The notes under the pieces were generated by a model. The model was not told the origin of the DNA. It made no database searches and saw nothing but the letters and a program-made list of their open reading frames with translations. The position numbers and the translations under genes are program-made. Shown one piece after another: positions 33,557 through 45,835 of a stretch of 64,000 nucleotides of DNA; position 1 is the stretch's first letter, and every line of letters starts with the position of its first letter. Origin of the DNA: Protonemura montana (taxonomy: Eukaryota > Arthropoda > Insecta > Plecoptera > Nemouridae); contig OX387611.1 of assembly GCA_947568835.1 (NCBI GenBank), positions 3,290,001 to 3,354,000 on the forward strand, in the 5' to 3' direction.

Positions 33557-36500
33557 ATGGACGGTTTCGGTGACAACTTCGATCAAGCCGATATTGATCC
33601 AGCTGCAGAGTTCTTAGCTAGAGAGCAAGATCAGCTTGCAGGCCTCGAAGATGAATTAAACTCAGTGAATTTGGGGGCGGCACCCGTCAATGATGGTATG
33701 TCTGGTCTGGTCTATGGCCTGATGATTTTTTTCTTTCGAAGGGTTAATTAGTGTTCATTGTTCACTCAATGGCTTGTTAACTATATGCTCACAAAATACA
33801 ATGTGTATTTCTTTAAATCACTACCCTTGCTTCCTACTTACGTACCCATGCTATGCTGTAACCACTTTTTGATGTTGCAAATGTTTGGCTGGCCGCATGA
33901 ATCAATGTTGCTTGTTTTCCGATAGATGGTTTCGCACCGGAATCAAATGGGAGTTTTGAGATGATCAACAATATTGGAAATCAAGATGGATTTGAAGTCA
34001 ACGGACTTGGTTCAGGTACGTTTCAAATTAGCTCTTTACTCGCAAGCCGCACTTCTGCCATTACTGTTTAGTTTGGTTTCCCCGAATTTGCTTCTTGCAA
34101 GAGATGGGGTTTTAATGTTTTGGTTACGACCCAAGTATGATTTGAGCTTGTGATTATAATATGCAACGTTAGCAGTGTTTTCTCCTTGGAAGTTAATAAA
34201 TGTTCTGAGAGGTAGCTTAAAGCATAGCATAAGACATAATTGATCAAAGATCAGTTGCCCTGTTTGACGTTTTAGCGCCCGAACGAGTGGTCCAAACCAA
34301 TGAATACAATAAGAAAATACATTTGCGGTTCTCAATTTCTCCATTTTATCATATTTTGGGAAAACTAACTACTTAAAAGTTGTAAAATTGCTTGCAGTAT
34401 ATTTGTGCCCTTTGCGACATGATCACATTTTTTATGAGTTTTCCATTCTTCTGATATTTCTTCAGAAGAAATACCTTTTTAAATATTTGTTCTGCATCGG
34501 ACTCTTTTCTCCGTAACCAGCGTACCTAAGTATTTGGGATCTATCAAGCTACCTATGCACACTTTTTGTACAGCCTTTTGCTTCTCAAGTCAAAAATCCC
34601 CTTCATGCTCACGATCTAACCTAATTTAGCTTCAATTCTTAATGAATTTCAAACTACCTTGAAATAGAAGCATTTTACCTGAAAAATATTTTTAAATTTG
34701 AGTTTCAAATATTGGAAGTTTATATTAAATTGCATGAGGATGTGTGAATGTACAGACTTTTCTTACCTTTCCGTGTTGTCAACTTGCTTCGCTTACTTTT
34801 TGGTTCATTTTGGCATTGGTTTTGCTCTTTTCGTGTTAACCTAACCCAGAATCCCCATACAGTGCGATGGGACAGGGTGGGTTCTTGGCACGCTGCAAGC
34901 ACAGCCCTGGTGTGGTTCATACCCCACGACCTCCAGGCAAGGCTGGGACATGGGACATGGGGGCAGGGTCCAGGCAAGGCTGGGACATGGGACATGGGAG
35001 CAGGGTCCAGGCATGGCTGGGACATGGGACATGGGGGCAGGGTCCAGGCAAGGCTGGGACATGGGACATGGGGGCAGGGTCCAGGCAAGGCTGGGACATG
35101 GGACATGGGGGCAGGGTCCAGGCAAGGCTGAGACATGGGACATGGGGGCAGGGTCCAGGCAAGGCTGAGACATGGGACATGGGGGCAGGGTCCAGGCAAG
35201 GCTGGGACATGGGACATGGGGGCAGGGTCCAGGCAAGGCTGAGACATGGGACATGGGGGCAGGGTCCAGGCAAGGCTGAGACATGGGACATGGGGGCAGG
35301 GTCCAGGCAAGGCTGGGACATGGGACATGGGGGCAGGGTCCAGGCAAGGCTGGGACATGGGACATGGGGGCAGGGTCCAGGCAAGGCTAGGACATGGGAC
35401 ATGGGGGCAGGGTCCAGGCAAGGCTGGGACATGGGGGCAGGGTCCACGTTAGGCAGGGCTCGATGGGACAGGGTGGGCTTTTGGCACGCTGCAAGCACAG
35501 TTATGGTGCAGTGCTCGATTTAATATAAGCTGATTAACGTGTTTTTTAGCCAGCTTTGATGAACTTGCAACTAATTTAGCAAATGTATAACTCGCCTGGA
35601 GCGGTGAAAAGCGATGTGGGTCCTACATTCAGCACGTTGTTGACGGAGACGACTGTGAATATCTCGCTGTGTTTTTGAGTTACGATGGCCGGCTGTAGAT
35701 ACCGTTGCGCTTTTGGTGTTGCTTACCGTAGCGATTGCATTTCCAGACCGTGGGAGTCCGCCAGCAGAAGCGATAGCTCACATCAACTCGGCCGATTACG
35801 GTAAGAACAGTCGCGGTTGTATGGAGTTGACAACGGTTGTCGTGAACGTTACAGAAAGCTTGAAATGAATTATTTAATCTCATTTACAAGATGTTTTCCT
35901 GTAAATATATTTCCGCTACCCACGCAAGTGTGTACAGACCAGTGGGTTACACAGGTAGAATAGGGGAGATCGAAGACCCCACTGGTTTGGAAACCAGTCC
36001 ACGGGATGCGCTATCCACGCAAGTGTGTACAGACCAGTGGGTTACACAGGTAGAATAGGGGAGATCAAAGACCCCACTGGCTTGGAAACCAGTCCACGGG
36101 ATGCGCTATCCACGCAAGTGTGTACAGACCAGTGGGTTACACAGGTAGAATAGGGGAGATCGAAGACCCCACTGGCTTGGAAACCAGTCCACGGGATGCG
36201 CTATCCACGCAAGTGTGTACAGACCAGTGGGTTACACAGGTAGAATAGAGGAGATCAAAGACCCCACTGGCTTGGAAACCAGTCCACGGGATGCGCTATC
36301 CACGCAAGTGTGTACAGACCAGTGGGTTACACAGGTAGAATAGGGGAGATCGAAGACCCCACTGGCTTGGAAACCAGTCCACGGGATGCGCTATCCATGC
36401 AAGTGTGTACAGACCAGTGGGTTACACAGGTAGAATAGGGGAGATCAAAGACCCCACTGGCTTGGAAACCAGTCCACTAAATTTGCCTAAAAGCTTTTAT

Positions 36501-39500
36501 TATCTGAAATATATTCGGACCTGTTTGCAAATCATCTAAATATAAAATAATTTCCTGCTAACGCGTTGTTTCTACGTCTGGACGCAGCTTCGCTTTCCGA
36601 TTCCTCCGAGGCTTCAAGTGAGTATCGTTATGTAACGAGCTAAATACGGCATGACCGTTTTGTAGTCGAGACATAAAATTAGCTCCGCCATCTTTTACGC
36701 TACTTCAGGGTCGATGACTACGTGTACCAAGTAGAATAAAGCACGTTATTTCTAAACCGATCGAGAAATAATTTATTATTTAAATGCAATTTATCTCGGA
36801 TATGAAATGGCCGACTCGAGAACTGATGTCAAAGCTTCCTCTTGGAGGCAAAATACTCTAGCTTTGCACGTCACGCAACTGAATTAAGTCTGTTAGCAAT
36901 AAAGTGCATTACTTTCTGTGGATTGAATAGTTGACGAGACGCCTGCAAGATCTGTGAAATGTATTAAATACAATAGGGAAATCTCATTAAGATTATTATT
37001 TAATTATTATCATTGTGTTCAAATACGGGTTTAAAATTAAATCTGATATATTTTTTCTTTTTATAATCCGATCATAACTTTTCTATTTCTATTTGTTTTA
37101 AGAATGGCTAAAATATGAATTCTCGTGGCGGGATTAAAACGGGCTGTGATTAACTACACGTAGTTCTGACGTCATTTTGTTGTATCCTTTGCGTTCGCTT
37201 CTGTTTCTTGACGTCAGATTTCACTTCATGTCATAAAAAATGGCGACCCTCGTTTTCGTACGAGATTCAAACGCAAACATTTTTAACAGAGATATTTTAT
37301 TCAAAATTGCATTTAGAAGAAAATTAAAAAAAAAAAGTTTTAAATTTCACGGGAATTTCCCTATTTCAAATGCTTTCAATGTGCATATGCCTAATAGCAA
37401 ATAGTTTCAAGTATTTATTTTACGTGTTCCTAATAATAATTGTGTGCGAAAGTTTTTTGCCGTTATTGAATTAGTTGCGACTTTTACTGCGAATGTTTTG
37501 TGGTTACAATCTTTGGGCCGCGCGTTGATTAGAATGGCAGAGCCAATAAAAAATTCATCTCAAAAAATAATTGGAAAATTACCATCAAAAGCAATACGCA
37601 TAAGTTGTCGGTTTTAACAAAAACTATTTCAACTGGGTTTTCAATGCTAAGTGAAGAACAACTAAATTTCCCAACGTTTCGTAACTTGTACCTGTTACTT
37701 TATCAAGGGTTAGAGCAGTCCTGACAATTTTCCAATAACAAAAGAACCACACAAAATTATAACAATTACCAAGTTCAAGCTTCCTAAATGCATCTAAATA
37801 AAATAATCAGGGTCAATTACTAAAAAACGAATGTATTTTGTATTTTCTGAAATAAGATCTCGAACACATTGGCGGTTTTTAACTAACTAATTATGTGTAT
37901 GAGTGCTAAGGATAAATCAAGTAGACATGAGTCTAAAAACCATCACAGTCGCCAGTGTTGTTTTATATTTTGGCGGAGCAATGATCGCTCATTTGCTCCG
38001 ATTTCAGAGCCTCCAGTTCGTGCCGCGCGCGAAGAGCCGGAGCAGATCAAGCGTTGGCGTGAAGAGCAGCTCACGCGTCTGCAGGATAAAGGTAAGAACG
38101 TGACATAAACTCAGGTTAATTCATTGAGTTGTAGGTTGAGTCAGAGTCCCAGTGCTAATTTTAAACATTTGTTGGAAACACCCGTCCTCATGAGATCACT
38201 GAAGTTAAGCAACACTGCGCTGAGTCAGGTATTGAATGGGTGACCATCATACACATGACCAGCACTGCGATTCTAGGATTTTTTCTCGATGTCGACATCT
38301 AGCTAGAGATCGAGAACTACCGAGATTATCGACTAATAGTTGTCGTGCGATTCTGAGACAGTGAAACACAGATGACGATCGAGTTTGTTCTCGATCGCCG
38401 AGACCCAGCCATTTAGAGATCTCGACACAGAATTATTCGCGGGATTCCCCGGTGATTCGGATTTGTTTACTTTGTCCATGTTGTTTAATAATTAGTTGTG
38501 ATGATTTCGGTTTAACGATGCGTCAGTTTATTGGCATTGAGCTTCGAAAATAATTTTAAAATTATAAAATACCAAACAATACCATGCAGTATAATACAAT
38601 CATTTACAATACCATACAATATCGAGATGAATCAAGTGGCTATTTTTCACCTTGCTAGCCAAGACACCAACAATATTTTTGATACTTTATTACTATACTG
38701 AAACACTTTCAAATCATCGTGAAAATGACGTAGCGGGGTGTAAACCTGAATTTGACCAATATAAGCCAATTCCACACGTTTTCCCTTCAGTTCTGGAGAT
38801 TTTGAAAAGAATTTGACATTGACGTTGACTTTGAAGTTTGAATATCCTAGGTTCACTGCCGAAAAGATAACTTTAAGAATTCGTTCACCTTGCTGTGGTT
38901 AAAAAACAAAACAAATGAATGCATCTGTCACTCTTTTTGCAAAATGATTTCTATTTTACGTAAAATGATCGCAAATAAAAGCGTTTGCGCTCAATTTCTT
39001 CAATAACTTCATAAGGCATGCATGAAAAATACTATCGAGATGCTGCGGGTGAGTAAAAGCCAAGTTTGGCAACACTTAAAAATCGAGCTGAATCGAAAGG
39101 CTCTGATTCTGCTTGCCAGCCGAGGTGCAAACATAATTATCAAAATTTCACCAATAAAACGCTTTCAAATCGCCGTCAAAATGTCGTCAAGCAATGTAAA
39201 ACGGAATTCTGAACCGATTGAGCCCAACACAACGCGTTTTTAACCAAATTACGCAATTTCTATAAGGAGTTTGCTGGAATGTCACCCCAGGCTGAGAGCT
39301 CAGTCGGTAAAGTAGTTTTAACGGTAAACGCCGTTCGATCGAATACTCAACGATCGACATCGCGGTGCAAGTCAGAATCGCACGGTGAGCTTTCGAACGT
39401 TGACTTGTCGATCGGCGTAGCTTTAGATCGAAAACTTGATAAAATCCTAGGATCGCACTGCAGTTCTGTTCAGGAGAGAGGTTGGAGGGATGAAAGTTAA

Positions 39501-42500
39501 GAAACACTGCGCGGAGTCAGGTATTGGATGGGTGACCATCATACACATGACCAGTTCTGTTCAGGAGAGAGGTTGGAGGGATGAAAGTTAAGCAACACTG
39601 CGCTGGTTCAGGTATTGGATGGGTGACCATCATACACATGACCAGTTCTGTTCGGGAGAGAGGTTGGAGGGATGAAAGTTAGGCAACACTGCGCTGGGTC
39701 AGGTATTGGATAGGTGAACAACATACACATGACCAGTTCTGTTCGGGAGAGAGGTTGGAGGGATGAAAGTTAAGCAACACTGCGCTGAGTCAGGTATTGG
39801 ATGGGTGAACATCATACACATGACCAGTTCTGTTCGGGAGAGAGGTTGGAGGGATGAAAGTTCGTACAGCAACTTCACTCGCCTTGCTTATCAACCTCTC
39901 GACAGCATGGATTTGTGGAGGAATCCTGTTGTTTCCGTTGTACCATGAACAACATCTCAAAAATCATGCGTCCAAGTAGCTCAATTGGTTAGAGCAACAC
40001 CCGCGACAGGTGGAGATCGGGGTCCAAGTAGCTCAATTGGTTAGAGCAACACCCGCGACAGGTGGAGATCGGGGTCCAAGTAGCTCAATAGGTTAGAGCA
40101 ACACCCGCGACAGGTGGAGATCGGGGTCCAAGTAGCTCAATTGGTTAAAGCAACACCCGCGACAGGTGGAGATCGGGGTCCAAGTAACTCAATTTGTTAG
40201 AGCAACACCCGCGACAGGTGGAGATCGGGGTCCAAGTAGCTCAATTGGTTAAAGCAACACCCGCGACAGGTGGAGATCGGGGTCCAAGTAGCTCAATTGG
40301 TTAGAGCAACACCCGGGACAGGTGGAGATCGGGGTCCAAGTAGCTCAATTGGTTAGAGCAACACCCGCGACAGGTGGAGATCGGGGTCCAAGTAGCTCAA
40401 TTGGTTAGAGCAACACCCGCGACAGGTGGAGATCGGGGTCCAAGTAGCTCAATTGGTTAGAGCAACACCCGCGACAGGTGGAGATTGGGGTTCAAGTAGC
40501 TCAATTTGTTAGAGCAACACCCGCGACAGGTGGAGATCGGGGTTCGAGTCCGTGTTTGGGCATCAACTTTTGAGAGGTTTTAATGTTTCTAATAATAAAC
40601 TTCCCTGCGCGTTGTAAGCATTTGCAATTTAAAGAAGATTTAAAAATTATTTGATTTCTTAATTCCAAAAAGGACGGTGACTCAAACCTAGTAGCAACTT
40701 CTAAATTGTGGGTCCTTGCTTGCTTCTCTGCATCTTGTTAAAGAACGTTCTATTGTTGCAGACGCTAACGAGGAGAAACGGAAGGCGGAACTCCGCGAAG
40801 GGGCGAAGAAAGAGCTCGAAGATTGGTACACCCATCATGAAGACCTCATCGCAAAAACCAAATCTTCCAACAGGTGGGATTATTTATTTCTAACCATTTT
40901 CATTTACTTTGACACTTGCGTCGATTAACAATCAGACAGGTGCGTGTCACTGACAGAACGGTTTGACATGTTGGAAACACCTGTCATGGTTAGATCACCG
41001 AAGTTAAGCAACACTGTGCTGGGTCGGGTATTGGATGGGTGACCATCATACACATGACCAGTTCTGTTCGGGAGAAAGGTTGGAGGGATGAAAGTTAAGC
41101 AACACTGCGCTGGGTCGGGTATTGGATGGGTGACCATCATACACATGACCAGTTCTGTTCGGGAGAAAGGTTGGAGGGATGAAAGTTAAGCAACACTGCG
41201 CTGGGTCGGGTATTGGACGAGTGACCATCATACACATGAAAGAGGTTGAAGGGATGAAAGTTAGTACAGCAACTTCACTCGCCTTGCTTATCAACCTCTC
41301 GACAGCATGGATTTGTGGAGGAATCCTGTTGTTCACGTTGTACCGTCCTTCAGAAGGGAAGTTAAGCCGGTGGTCCCCTTGGCTACTCTGTTAAGTGGGA
41401 AATTAATGGGAGATTGCAAAGCGGTGAGTGCCAGGTCGCGATAGTGGAAATTCTTTGTTTAACGTTTCGGCTGTTGCCTTTATCTATTTTCTCCAGTGAT
41501 ATCAGTGATATTTCACAAGTCAATCAATCATTGCTAGTTGGCTCAAGTCAGGTTGTGGTCATACCATTCAAAGCATAGAGGAAAACTGAGCTTTTTTAAT
41601 TGTTGGAAAAAGAATCAAATCCTGGCTCTCGTAATCCATGAAAAATGTTGCTGTGGACATTGCTTTCTGTCTCAACTTTTCCCGGACGTTGATTTTCGTA
41701 ATATTATTACACGAGACAATCATTACATTTAAGATGACAGTTCGTAGTTCCCTTCTTTGGAAAAAGGAAATTTGAGCTAATTTGTCCCGGTTTTTCTATT
41801 TTATGCTACTCAGGGAAGCAGCCAAGTAAGTTTTGAAAATCATTATTTTCTTTATCTTGGGAAACCTTAGATGCATGTTACTTTAACTCAAGTGTACGCA
41901 AATGTGTAAAACAAATTGCCATGTAGATTGAAACAGAACAAAATTAACTGTTCGATTATTTGATCTTTTTGATCATTTTCCCATTACATTTTTGCTTCAT
42001 ACAATATTGCACGATTTTGTGTTCCCTTTTATAACATAGGACAGACCATCTGTGTGCTGGATCCACTTTTAACATAGGACAGACCATCTGTATGCTGGAC
42101 CCACTCTTAACATCGGACAGACCATCTGTGTGCTAGATCCACTTTTAACATAGGACAGACCATCTATGTGCTGGATCCACTTTTAACATAGGACAGACCA
42201 TCTGTATGCTGGACCCACTCTTAACATAGGACAGACCATCTGTGTGCTGGATCCACTTTTAACATAGGACAGACCATCTGTGTGCTGGACCCACTTTTAA
42301 CATAGGACAGACCATCTGTGAGCTGGATCCACTTTTAACATAGGACAGACCATCTGTGTGCTGGATCCATTTTTAACATAGGACAGACCATCTGTGTGCT
42401 AGATCTACTTTGAACATAGGACAGACCATCTGTGTGCTGGATCTACTTTTAACATAGGACAAACCATCTGTGTGCTAGATTCACTTTTAACATAGGACAG

Positions 42501-43301
42501 ACCATCTGTGTGCTGGACCCACTTTTAACATAGGACAGACCATCTGTGTGCTGGATCCACTTTTAACATCGACAGACCATCTGTGTGCTGGATCTACTTT
42601 TAACATAGGACAGACCATCTGTGTGCTGGATCCACTTTTAACATAGGACAGACCATCTGTGTGCTGGATCCACTTTAAACATAGGACAGACCATCTGTGA
42701 GCTGGATCTACTTTTAACATAGGACAGACCATCTGTGTGCTGGATCCACTTTTAACATAGGACAGACCATCTGTGTGCTGGATCCACTTTTAACATAGGA
42801 CAGACCATCTGTGTCCTGGACCCACTTTTAACATAGGACAGACCATCTGTGTGCTGGATCCACTTTTAACATAGGAAAGACCATCTGTGTGCTGGACCCA
42901 CTTTTAGCATAGGACAGACCATCTGTGTGCTAGATCCACTTTTAACATAGGACAGACCATCTGTGTGCTGGATCCACTTTTAACATAGGACAGACCATCT
43001 GTGTGCTGGATCCACTTTTAACATAGGACAAACCATCTGTGTGCTAGATTCACCTTTAACATATTCTAGACCATGTGTCAAACTTGTTCCATCCAGAAAC
43101 TGATTCCCCCATCTCCTCGACAGGAACGCAGAGAAGCTTTTTGTCGCGGAGACCGAAGAGATCGTTCCTGGAACGGAGTGGGAACGCATCGCGAAGCTCT
43201 GCGATTTCAACCCGAAGTCTAGCAAGACCAACAAGGATGTGTCACGTATGCGTTCGATCATCCTCCAGCTGAAGCAAGCGCCACTTCCGGTTCGAGGCTA
43301 G
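33557..43301 (+). CDS. Clc: Clathrin light chain, 5 constitutive exons plus 2 candidate cassettes
   Basis: Exons 33557-33695, 33926-34015, 38008-38091, 40762-40873 and 43124-43301 join in phases 1,1,1,2 and give 200 aa. The N-terminus DPAAEFLAREQDQLAGLEDE is the conserved light-chain signature. Exon 3 has EEPEQIKRWREEQLTRLQDK, start of the heavy-chain-binding helix; exon 4 continues the coiled coil (KKELEDWYTHHEDLIAKTKS); exon 5 ends GTEWERIAKLCDFNPKSS and KDVSRMRSIILQLKQAPL, the conserved C-terminus. The protein regulates clathrin triskelion assembly on coated vesicles. Two extra small exons (35747-35800 and 36588-36617), both symmetrical in phase 1, lie between exons 2 and 3. Introns contain a G-rich 37-bp array, a tRNA-like 95-bp array, a MITE, 5S- and tRNA-derived arrays, a DNA transposon and a 38-bp array. 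Confidence 0.95.
34934..35449 (+). repeat. G-rich minisatellite, 37-bp period
   Basis: About 14 units containing GGGACATGGGACATGGGGGC and AGGGTCCAGGCAAGG, in Clc intron 2, flanked by two copies of a GCGATGGGACAGGGTGGG-like segment (34862 and 35459). Runs of G3-G5 spaced by 5-8 bases on the coding strand could form G-quadruplexes in the nascent transcript. Confidence 0.9.
35747..35800 (+). CDS. Clc: Candidate 54-nt cassette exon of clathrin light chain
   Basis: Preceded by GCATTTCCAG and followed by GTAAGA. Length 54 nt, phase 1 at both ends, no stop in the Clc frame; adds 18 residues (DRGSPPAEAIAHINSAD plus neighbours). Inclusion keeps the reading frame. Not predicted by homology, only by splice sites, length and frame. 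Confidence 0.5.
35920..36476 (-). repeat. tRNA-like tandem array, 95-bp period
   Basis: Six units of 95 bp. On the minus strand each has ACTGGTTTCCAAGCCAGT, an anticodon-arm-like hairpin with TTCCAA in the loop, followed by GGGGTCTTCGATCTCCCC, a T-arm/B-box-like hairpin. This resembles a tRNA (Gly-TCC type loop) but lacks a proper acceptor stem. Between the two candidate Clc cassette exons. Confidence 0.7.
36588..36617 (+). CDS. Clc: Candidate 30-nt cassette exon of clathrin light chain
   Basis: Between TCTGGACGCAG and GTGAGT; 30 nt, phase 1 at both ends, adds an acidic/Ser-rich decapeptide (ASLSDSSEAS). Preserves frame alone or with the 54-nt cassette. Confidence 0.5.
37610..37950 (+). mobile_element. 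MITE-like dispersed repeat, best single copy
   Basis: Starts GTTTTAACAAAAACTATTTC and ends AAGTAGACATGAGTCTAAAA, with the internal segment CAAGTTCAAGCTTCCTAAAT. Family members: 8727-8890, 9985-10258, 45693-45795, 55600-55805. It stops about 55 bp before Clc exon 3, so it contributes sequence to that intron's 3' end. Confidence 0.7.
38165..38262 (+). repeat. 5S-derived unit, 5' part of a split array
   Basis: Contains GAGATCACTGAAGTTAAGCA and the box C-like ATTGAATGGGTGACC, then is interrupted at GACCAG by the element at 38263. The array resumes at 39461. Confidence 0.8.
38263..39460. mobile_element. Non-autonomous DNA transposon, 1,198 bp, CACTG-type ends, 3-bp duplication
   Basis: Left end CACTGCGATTCTAGGATTTT and (reverse-complemented) right end CAGTGCGATCCTAGGATTTT match in 18 of 20 positions. 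The target CAG is repeated at 38260-38262 and 39461-39463; uninterrupted copies of the host repeat read GACCAGTTCTG. Subterminal regions are rich in GATCGA/TCGATC motifs. No transposase is visible; two short open stretches inside have no family match. The ends resemble CACTA/CMC-type elements, which is a tentative assignment. Confidence 0.8.
39461..39950 (+). mobile_element. 5S-derived SINE array, 91-bp units with non-repeated tail
   Basis: Four 91-bp units (AAGTTAAGCAACACTGCGCT ... GATGGGTGACC-like), ending in a tail TCGTACAGCAACTTCACTCG ... ATGGATTTGTGGAGGAATCC. The tail then abuts the tRNA-like array. Confidence 0.8.
39972..40600 (+). mobile_element. tRNA-core/TIR element, third copy
   Basis: Eleven 52-bp tRNA-like units; the final one has a complete B box GGTTCGAGTCC (40541-40551). 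The right end TTTTGAGAGGTTTTAATG ... AATAATAAAC matches the TIR; the left TIR is mostly lost. Lies in Clc intron 3. Confidence 0.8.
40975..41400 (+). mobile_element. 5S-derived SINE, complete-looking copy
   Basis: The first unit is the closest to 5S rRNA: GTTAGATCACCGAAGTTAAG then GGTATTGGATGGGTGACC. Two more units follow, then the tail with GTACCGTCCTTCAGAAGGGA and AAGCCGGTGGTCCCCTTGGC, a 3' end type found in many animal SINEs and LINEs. Confidence 0.8.
42037..43068 (+). repeat. Minisatellite, 38-bp period
   Basis: About 27 units containing GGACAGACCATCTGTGTGCT and GGATCCACTTTTAACATA, in the last Clc intron, ending about 55 bp before exon 5. Confidence 0.93.
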
Positions 43302-45692
43302 ATCTGTGCGGGTAGTCGGCCTTTGGAGAACGTTAATGCAACCATTTTATTGTTTAGTTGAAAGAAGGCTTTGATGATGTTGTCAACTTAGGTTTATGCA
43401 TATGGGCGCGTTTGATGGGAAGAAATGTCTGGTATCTTTGTTGAACGGTAAATCTATCGTGAGGGGTTTATTATTTGTCAAATGAAAGCTTTATTAATGT
43501 CGAGCACTGTATTGGCCTCACTGAAATTTGTGTATGTTGGTTCTTAGTCTGTCGAATGTGTTCAATTTTGTCGTTAAAAAGTTGTCCTTTGGCAATTGTT
43601 TAATTTCTAGAAGTGGAGACATTCCTATGTCATTACAATTTCACTGTCACCTCCACTAATGGCTTATGATGATAGTTGATAATCAATTATGAGAAATTAC
43701 GGCATTAAGATCAGTGCCCATTTTATGTTCAACGTTCAATAGCTTTAAGGATGGCTTCAATATATTGAGTGGGAGTTTGATATTGATAGAGGTATAATTT
43801 CATACAATCATATGTCATGTTAGTGTTGAAATTAGACATATTTTGTGCCTGTACATCTTTTTTTTTGTAAAATTATAGTTGCCATACGCATGCAACATAC
43901 AATTATTCCTGGATATTTTGAGATTGTCATTCTCCTAGGTCGACAGCTTTAGATCATAATCTGTAGGTTGGGATTTGATTCTGAATGGTTGCTGCTATGT
44001 TTTCAAGAAGGTTGATTGAAGATTCCATTATTTGTTTTGTTACTGTGTCTATGTAGGTGTATGTTGTAATATCATTTGATTTCTAAAACGCAAACTTCGT
44101 AGCTGAGATGTTAATGTAATATTAATTTATGAGAAATAGTATGAGAGATTAAAATTGCAGGTTGTCTGCTGTGAAAATTTCACTGGAGTGCGTTTCTTTA
44201 CGGCGTAAACTTAGAAAGTGTTAGTTAGCCTAAATTAGGTACATGCGTGCAGAGTGGGCTTGCCAACCTTCACGTTCACTGCTAAACGTAAACACTCAAC
44301 TGTCAAAATATCAGCTGACCCCAACCAACAGCATATTCATACTGAACATGGCGGATACTAAAGTACCCTTCAAGAGGCTACATGACTTCATTGCACCGAC
44401 AATGCATTAAAATAATCAGAAACAGTACATTCTGCCTAAAGAAAAACCATGTCATGGACCACACACAGAAACTGAAATCACGGTAAATCTGGTCCCCGAC
44501 AAAATTCGCTTTTAAGCTCCGTCTCTTGCTCAGCTCATATACTGCGCCTCTAGGGTTCTCAGACTATCCCTTGCCCGTGGCAACCCAACATACATCAATG
44601 TTGTGAGTGGAGGATCTAAGTGCTCACAGGGATCGGTAGACGTAAGATGGTTAATGATTGATTAGGGGGTTTAACGACCCACTGTTTTTGCCGGGCCATG
44701 TGACACTGGTCAAATGGCATCAGTACATGATTGTATTAGCGGATTTGACATGAAATCTCTTACCCATTCCCTGTTGTCTTTAACGATAATATTAGGTTAT
44801 TAATATTTAATTTGCAAGGTTTGAAATTGATATCAGTGGCGTATCTACCGGCGGGACGGTCAGGGCGACCGCCCTCGGGCCGAGAGGTCCGGCGCGTGTC
44901 GTCCTCAGGCCAGCCGACGAGCTCGTACCGACGACACATTACAAATTTATTTCTTGTGTTTGCCAAAATAATCTTAAAGTATAAAGTTGCATTTCAAGCA
45001 ATCTCACTATCCCTCTGAGGCTGTGGGACTAGCCCATGAAACTGAGGATTACATTCACTTACCCATATCTAAATGGCTGTCAATTTACAAATGATTGACA
45101 ATAATATAGGTTTTTTTTCATACATTTTTTAAATTATTTTTACAATGCCCTCACCATGCACCATTGTACTCCTCCCAGTTGTGAGTAAGTAACGAACCAG
45201 AGCCTCGTAGCAGCGTCCACTTTTTCGCGGGGCTCCGGGGAACACGGTCCAAGGAGCCGGTGAGCTGCACTCGTTGAACACAAAGCAATACTAAATTGGT
45301 AAGTGTCTTTGATTGAGATGCTTTAAAAATGTTCAAAAATGTTTGCAGTTTTTTTTTGGTATTCTCTTGAATTTCCATGCGGGAGCTGAATCCAGAAACC
45401 GGACGATGGAACGAAAGCTAGACTGCAAACATTTTCATTATTTTAGTGTTTTTTTCCAGTTTCCTTTCCAACTAAATGTTTGAAATAATTGTGGATACCT
45501 CGTAAAACTCCCCTGTTTCTACTTGTTTACTTATTAACAAAATATGGCTGAACTTTCTAGTGAACTATTTGTAAGTGTGTTTATTTTTGTATGTCTAATA
45601 TTTGTGCATATTTCAGGCAAATTTATATCTTATACTTTTTTAAAGAGGAGAGTGGGATTCGGTTGGGTACCAAATTATGACCTGCTAGATTA
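43302..45692. other. Clc 3' UTR side and unique intergenic region
   Basis: No supported gene. The first several hundred bases are A/T-rich and probably Clc 3' UTR. 44840-44935 is a GC-rich patch (GGGCCGAGAGGTCCGG) that may be a transposon fragment. The minus stretch at 45151-45378 is open but unrecognised. Confidence 0.35.
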
Positions 45693-45795
45693 ATATGATT
45701 TTTAGACTCATGTCTACTTGATGTCAACTTAGCACTAGTTTTAACAAAAACTATTTCAACTGGGTTTTGATTGCTAAGTGAAGAACAACTAAAAT
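45693..45795 (+). mobile_element. Fragment of the MITE-like dispersed repeat
   Basis: Carries GACTCATGTCTACTTGATGT and CTATTTCAACTGGGTTTTGA as in 8735-8820, then is truncated. Confidence 0.65.
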
Positions 45796-45835
45796 ATATC
45801 ATTAAATAATTAACTTCTTGATCATAATATCTTTA

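Noticed and set aside
34720-35523. ORFs of up to 233 codons on both strands with CPHVPCPSLAWTLP or GTWGQGPGKAG repeats
   Set aside because: Readings of the 37-bp G-rich repeat in Clc intron 2; open in many frames on both strands.
38647-39243. Short ORFs inside the 1,198-bp transposon as a transposase
   Set aside because: Each is under 75 codons on opposite strands with no transposase motif.
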